From Pseudomonadota bacterium (lineage in GTDB: Bacteria > Desulfobacterota > Syntrophobacteria > Syntrophobacterales > Syntrophobacteraceae): a stretch of 9,249 nt of DNA. The DNA is taken from the NCBI GenBank assembly GCA_023442755.1, contig JAEZXS010000232.1:1-9249 (forward strand), written 5' to 3'. The translations under genes were made by a program, and so were the position numbers. Every line of letters begins with the position of its first letter. The first letter of the stretch is position 1. Below are positions 5,424 through 9,249 of this stretch, one piece after another. The notes under the pieces are model-generated. The model was not told the origin of the DNA, ran no database searches, and saw nothing but the letters and a program-made list of their open reading frames with translations.

Positions 5424-7268
5424 ATGGAAGAACGTGTCGAAAGAACGTTGGAAGCACTTTTCAATGATGATCCAGCCATCGCGAAGTCTCGCATGGTCCC
5501 GCTTTTCAAGTCCCTCGTATTGAAGCGCATACTGCCCTGGAAACTCATAACGGGCATTTGTGAAAGAGTCGTTTCGCAACCAAGAAGCAAACCCGTGAGC
5601 GATCGCATTCTCGAGGTTCTTGGCGCGAACTACGAAATCAGTCCGAACGACAGGGCGAGAATTCCGGTGTCGGGTCCGCTCGTGGTGGTGGCCAACCATC
5701 CGTTTGGGGCGATCGAGGGACTGATTCTCTCGTCCGTTCTCCAGCAGAGCAGGGGGGATGTGAAGATAATGGCCAATTTCCTGCTCGGAGCCCTGGGGAT
5801 TGAGGAACTCAATGAATCGCTCCTTCTGGTAGATCCGCTCGAAAGAAAGGCTTCGGCCTCACAGAATATCAAACCCTTGCGAGATTCCATCCAGTGGGTT
5901 CGGGGAGGGCGGGCTTTGGGGATTTTTCCAGCTGGAGAGGTCTCTCACATGCATTTCAGGCATATCGGCATCACCGACAGGCCGTGGAAGTCCTCAGTCG
6001 CCAGGATAATCAGGAAAACCGAAGCCACCGTGCTGCCTGTCTTCTTCGAGGGCAGGAACAGCTTCCTCTTCTGTGGGCTGGGGCTTCTCCACCCGCTTAT
6101 CAGAACGGTCATGCTGCCGCGGGAAAATCTGAAAAGACGGAAGCACACGGTCCGGGTAAACATAGGAAAGCCCATCCCCTTCAAAAGGCTGCGGGATATG
6201 AGTGATGCGGAGATGACCGATTACACGCGCATGAGGACGTATAACCTGAGATATCGCCATACTGGAAATCGCCTGATCAAACTGCCCATGTTCCCGGGTG
6301 TGAAGCCCACGGGGACCTGTTCCGGCGAAAGCATCGGTCCGGCTCGTTCCATAAGGGAAGAGATCAGGAATCTGGGGCCGGAGCAGTTGCTGATATCCAC
6401 GAAAGACTTCGGAGTGTTTTGCGCGACCGCCGACCAGATACCCAATACGATGCGCGAAATCGGAAGGCTTCGGGAAATTGCCTTCAGAAAGGCGGGGGAG
6501 GGGACGGGGAAGGATATCGACCTGGATCGTTTTGACGCTTATTACCGTCACATAGTGCTGTGGAACCGGCAACGCGAAGAAGTGGCGGGTGCGTATCGAC
6601 TCGGCCTTACCGACGAAATCCTGAACACCAGAGGCCCCAAAGGTTTATATACAAGCACCCTTTTTGATTATGACAGGCAACTGTTCTCAAAAGTGCTTCC
6701 GGCCCTGGAAGTCGGACGATCTTTCGTGCGCCCCGAGTACCAGAAGACCTATCAGCCCCTTTTGCTCCTATGGTCAGGAATCGGGCGGTTTGTGGCAAGA
6801 GAACCGCAATACCGGTTTCTGTTCGGGTCCGTCAGCATAAGCAATTCATATCTCGGCATTTCCCGCAGGCTGATTATCCGATGTCTGAAAAAAGAATATG
6901 CCTGTACGGACCTCGCCGGATTCGTCCGTGCAAAACATCCCGCCGCGGACTGGTCCCTGTGGGAAAAGAAGCTCGGAGCGCGGTATTCGGTGCTACGCAA
7001 CATCGACGAAGTCTCGGAGATGGTCTCGGACATCGAAAAAGACTCCAAAGGCGTACCCATTCTGCTGAAGCATTATACGAAACTCGGAGGCCAGTTCCTG
7101 GGATTCGGGGTGGACCCGAAATTCGGAAACGCAGTCGATGCGCTCGTCCTCGTCGATTTGACACGGACCGATCCCAGGGTCCTGGGCCGCTATATGGGGC
7201 AAAGCGGGCTCGAATCATTCCTGCGGTTCCACCTCATCGATCCGGGTTTACATTACCAGTGCGCATGA
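5424..7268 (+). CDS. olsF: Bifunctional ornithine lipid synthase OlsF-like acyltransferase
   Basis: The 614-residue protein has two acyltransferase domains in OlsF order. Residues about 60-280 are PlsC-like: NHPFGAIEG (91-99, H92), FPAGEVS (168-174) and a PVFFEGRNS block; this half should add the second, ester-linked acyl chain. Residues about 320-490 are the OlsB/hemolysin-type GNAT domain: RLREIAFR, then GAYRLG and VGRSFVRPEYQ (430-440), LLLLWSGIG and LFGSVSIS; this half should N-acylate ornithine with a 3-hydroxyacyl chain. The tail (ILLKHYTKLGGQFLGFGVDP, then VDLTRTDPRVLGRYMG) is typical of the family. Action would be at the inner membrane surface. GGGAGG lies 9 bases before ATG. Product assignment is from domain order and motifs; other lipid acceptors are possible. 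Confidence 0.87.
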   Translation: MEERVERTLEALFNDDPAIAKSRMVPLFKSLVLKRILPWKLITGICERVVSQPRSKPVSDRILEVLGANYEISPNDRARIPVSGPLVVVANHPFGAIEGLILSSVLQQSRGDVKIMANFLLGALGIEELNESLLLVDPLERKASASQNIKPLRDSIQWVRGGRALGIFPAGEVSHMHFRHIGITDRPWKSSVARIIRKTEATVLPVFFEGRNSFLFCGLGLLHPLIRTVMLPRENLKRRKHTVRVNIGKPIPFKRLRDMSDAEMTDYTRMRTYNLRYRHTGNRLIKLPMFPGVKPTGTCSGESIGPARSIREEIRNLGPEQLLISTKDFGVFCATADQIPNTMREIGRLREIAFRKAGEGTGKDIDLDRFDAYYRHIVLWNRQREEVAGAYRLGLTDEILNTRGPKGLYTSTLFDYDRQLFSKVLPALEVGRSFVRPEYQKTYQPLLLLWSGIGRFVAREPQYRFLFGSVSISNSYLGISRRLIIRCLKKEYACTDLAGFVRAKHPAADWSLWEKKLGARYSVLRNIDEVSEMVSDIEKDSKGVPILLKHYTKLGGQFLGFGVDPKFGNAVDALVLVDLTRTDPRVLGRYMGQSGLESFLRFHLIDPGLHYQCA

Positions 7269-7310
7269 CGCGAGAAGAAAGCACTCACAGTCCGGGCAAC
7301 AATCTCCGCC

Positions 7311-7351
7311 GAGCCTTACAGGGAACCTGCATCCCCCTCCCTGTCAGGCTC
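7311..7351 (+). terminator. Strong hairpin after olsF, probable terminator
   Basis: Arms of 14 bases (7311-7324 and 7338-7351) pair with a single T/C mismatch around a 13-base loop. It starts about 42 bases past the olsF stop and is followed by CATTGTATTTATC, a weak T-rich tract. It probably separates olsF from the phosphatase gene at least partly. Confidence 0.65.
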
Positions 7352-7515
7352 CATTGTATTTATCACCTCCAGATCAAACTAGTGAACGGCCGCAAAGCCA
7401 GCACAAAACCCCCTGAAGCATAAATCCAACCCAAAAGACGCTTTTACACGAGCACCCTTTTTGATAATCAGAGACTCGGGAGAAGAGCTTGCACTTTGAC
7501 TGAAGGAGAAGCACA

Positions 7516-9102
7516 TTGTCAGGAAGAAAATCTCTGCTGATCGTCGTTGCGCTCGTTGCCGCCCTCACGTCTGCAATGGCGGGTATTGCCAAAAGCGGTC
7601 AAGCCGAGCCGAAGGCAAAATATGTCTTCCTCTTCATAGGCGACGGGATGGGTATAGCCCAGCGCTATGCGGCGGAACTCTATGCTTCCGGAAACAAGGC
7701 GCCTGCCGGTCCCGAGCGCGCAAAGCTGCTCATGAACAGTTTTCCCGCCCAGGGACTGACCACGACAAACAATCTGACAAGCCTCATCCCCGACTCCGCA
7801 TCGACGGCAACAGCCATCGCCACCGGTCACAAGACCGCTTCAGGGATCATCGGGATGGACGAGTCGGGAAAGGTTAGCTACGAGAATATTGCGGAAACGG
7901 CCAGGAATAACCGGTGGAAGGTGGGCATCCTTTCCAGTGCATCCCTGGACAGTGCAACCCCCGCCGCTTTCTACGCGCATGTCAAAAACCGGAGGCAGAC
8001 GCATGACATTTGCCTCCAGCTTGCGCGTTGCGGCTTCGACTATTTCGCCGGAGGCCAGTTCCTCGCGCAGAGGGACGGGAACGACCCGGGAAGACCCGAT
8101 GCGATCGACACCGCACGACAGAACGGTTATACGATTGCCCAGGGACGCGCCGAGGTCCTCTCGGTAAAACCCGGCAGCGGAAAAGTCATTGCCATGAGCG
8201 AAACTGTGGATCGCGATGCGGCAATGCATTTCACCATTGACCGGCATCTCGCCGAAAAACAGGTTACACTCGCCGAGTTCCTGTCGAAAGGCATCGAACT
8301 GCTGGAAAATCCTGAAGGCTTTTTCATCATGGTGGAAGGGGGCAAGATAGATTGGGCCTGCCATGCAAACGATGCGGCATCTTCCATCCATGAAGTGCTT
8401 GCGCTCGATGAAGCAGTGGGGCGGGCGTATTCGTTTTATGAAAAACACCCCGCCGAGACCCTTATCGTTGTCACCGCCGACCACGAAACGGGGGGTATGT
8501 CCCTGGGATTTGCCGGAACGCGGTCTTCCCTGTCTATCGAAATGCTTCGAAGCCGGCAAATGAGCTACAGCGAATTCGACCGTAAACTCGAAGAATACAG
8601 GAAGACCCGCTCTCCTGCGGACAGCTCTCTCGAAGATCTCATGCCGCTTCTGAAAGATGCTTTTGGTCTTTATGTACCGCCTTCCGGGGAAAAGAGCGCA
8701 CTGGAAAACCAGGCCGCGCAGGGCAGGGCGGAAGATGCGACGGACGAAATGAAAAAGGCGGGAAGGGAAGCCGAGTTGAAGCTCCAATACAGCCTCGCTC
8801 TCAATGACCGGGAACTTGCGATCCTGCAAGATGCTTTCAGACAGAGCATGCTCGGCGAAAAGGAACGATCCCGGGATGCCGGCACATATCTGCTCTACGG
8901 CAGCCGTGAGCCGCTTTCCATAAAACTGACAACCATCCTCGACAACAAGGCCGGCCTGGCTTGGACAACTTACTCGCACACGGCGGCCCCGGTGCAGACC
9001 TCGGCGGTCGGAGTGGGAGCGCAGTCCTTCAACGGATACTACGACCAGACGGATATTTACACGAAACTGATGGCTGTCACCGGGCTGAAAAGTGTGAGAT
9101 AG
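7516..9102 (+). CDS. phoA: PhoA-family alkaline phosphatase, periplasmic
   Basis: The 528-residue enzyme hydrolyses phosphate monoesters in the periplasm. A Sec signal peptide (GRK, hydrophobic core, likely cleavage after AMA at 22) leads. Catalytic motifs in order: IGDGMG (D43, metal), PDSAS (nucleophile S94), DSATPAAFYAHV with D145 (E. coli D153 position) and R159 or R160 at the E. coli R166 position, VEGGKIDWACHAND (E274, D279, H283), TADHETGG (D322, H323) and SHTAAPV (H488). W280 replaces E. coli K328, as in Vibrio-type enzymes. A charged, helical region (about 335-455) lies between TADHE and the last metal ligand. TTG 7516 is preceded by GAAGGAG with ideal 7-base spacing. The olsF neighbour suggests a phosphate-economy role. 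Confidence 0.93.
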   Translation: MSGRKSLLIVVALVAALTSAMAGIAKSGQAEPKAKYVFLFIGDGMGIAQRYAAELYASGNKAPAGPERAKLLMNSFPAQGLTTTNNLTSLIPDSASTATAIATGHKTASGIIGMDESGKVSYENIAETARNNRWKVGILSSASLDSATPAAFYAHVKNRRQTHDICLQLARCGFDYFAGGQFLAQRDGNDPGRPDAIDTARQNGYTIAQGRAEVLSVKPGSGKVIAMSETVDRDAAMHFTIDRHLAEKQVTLAEFLSKGIELLENPEGFFIMVEGGKIDWACHANDAASSIHEVLALDEAVGRAYSFYEKHPAETLIVVTADHETGGMSLGFAGTRSSLSIEMLRSRQMSYSEFDRKLEEYRKTRSPADSSLEDLMPLLKDAFGLYVPPSGEKSALENQAAQGRAEDATDEMKKAGREAELKLQYSLALNDRELAILQDAFRQSMLGEKERSRDAGTYLLYGSREPLSIKLTTILDNKAGLAWTTYSHTAAPVQTSAVGVGAQSFNGYYDQTDIYTKLMAVTGLKSVR

Positions 9103-9119
9103 ATAACCTACTCCACACA

Positions 9120-9249
9120 CTACAAGCCTTGTGCGATAATTCGAATGATTGCGGACCTGGCTTTTGAATATTCCGCTTCCATCTCGGACTTCCAGGCTCG
9201 GTCAAATGCCGTGCCGTTCAGGCAGGAAGCCTCTATTTTCCTGAAGATT
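9120..9249 (-). CDS. C-terminal end of an unidentified protein, partial
   Basis: A minus-strand frame enters at the right edge and stays open for 42 codons to TAG 9120. It encodes FRKIEASCLNGTAFDRAWKS, a short acidic stretch, and KARSAIIRIIAQGL, a composition like a real soluble helical C-terminus. It would converge with the phosphatase gene, ending 17 bases from its stop. The fragment is too short to assign a family, and the frame could be chance. Confidence 0.4.
   Translation of the reverse strand, partial: IFRKIEASCLNGTAFDRAWKSEMEAEYSKARSAIIRIIAQGL

Noticed and set aside
7341..7358. CTGTCA as half of a Pho box before the phosphatase
   Set aside because: No second CTGTCA-like repeat follows at the right distance, and the bases belong to the terminator stem.
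7443..7468. TTTACA and GATAAT as a sigma-70 promoter of the phosphatase
   Set aside because: Both boxes match five of six bases but the spacer is only 14 bases, too short for normal sigma-70 recognition.
7478..7493. GGG-N9-CTTGCA as a sigma-54 promoter for the phosphatase
   Set aside because: The -24 half is poor and the predicted start near 7504 would fall inside the ribosome binding site.
9092..9118. GTGTG/CACAC stem-loop over the phosphatase stop codon as a terminator
   Set aside because: The stem has two bulges and no T run follows on either strand.
7840..9120. Long open frame antisense to the phosphatase (426 codons) and others antisense to the Met/Gly-rich gene
   Set aside because: They mirror strongly conserved or repetitive coding sequence, have no ribosome binding site and no recognisable domain.

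Overview
The window looks like chromosomal DNA of a Gram-negative bacterium with Sec-exported proteins, an outer-membrane-type lipoprotein, Hanks-type kinases and sigma-54 (-24/-12) promoters. That mix, with a moderately GC-rich sequence, fits a deltaproteobacterium (Desulfobacterota or Myxococcota; a Syntrophobacter-like sulfate reducer or syntroph is my best guess). The taxonomic call is inference only. There are no rRNA or tRNA genes, insertion sequences, CRISPR arrays or phage genes.

Left third (1-4137): a Ser/Thr phospho-signalling locus. On the minus strand, the 5' part of a Hanks-type kinase gene runs off the left edge and is broken by a one-base frameshift near 299-301. Upstream of it, also on the minus strand, is a small lipoprotein gene. 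Divergent from these, on the plus strand, are a full-length kinase and a PP2C phosphatase in what looks like one operon. The kinase has one membrane segment and a periplasmic domain with the FGE-sulfatase (C-type-lectin-like) fold. The broken and intact kinases are clear paralogues. Each has a near-consensus sigma-54 promoter (15 of 16 positions) in its leader, and each has a TCAATC/GATTGA inverted repeat at the distance where enhancer-binding proteins normally bind. The half-site spacers are 1 and 11 bases, a difference of about one helical turn. This shared control is the most striking signal in the window.

Middle (4171-5059, minus strand): two small exported proteins of unknown function. 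One is extremely Met/Gly-rich (16 Met and 31 Gly in about 80 mature residues) and ends at a strong intrinsic terminator. The other has four cysteines and a third sigma-54-like promoter.

Right half (5424-9102, plus strand): a two-domain acyltransferase with the OlsF ornithine-lipid synthase layout (PlsC-like domain, then OlsB/GNAT-like domain), a strong hairpin, then a PhoA-family periplasmic alkaline phosphatase starting at TTG. Ornithine lipids replace phospholipids and alkaline phosphatase releases phosphate, so the pair suggests a phosphate-saving function, although no convincing Pho box is visible. A minus-strand reading frame enters at the right edge.
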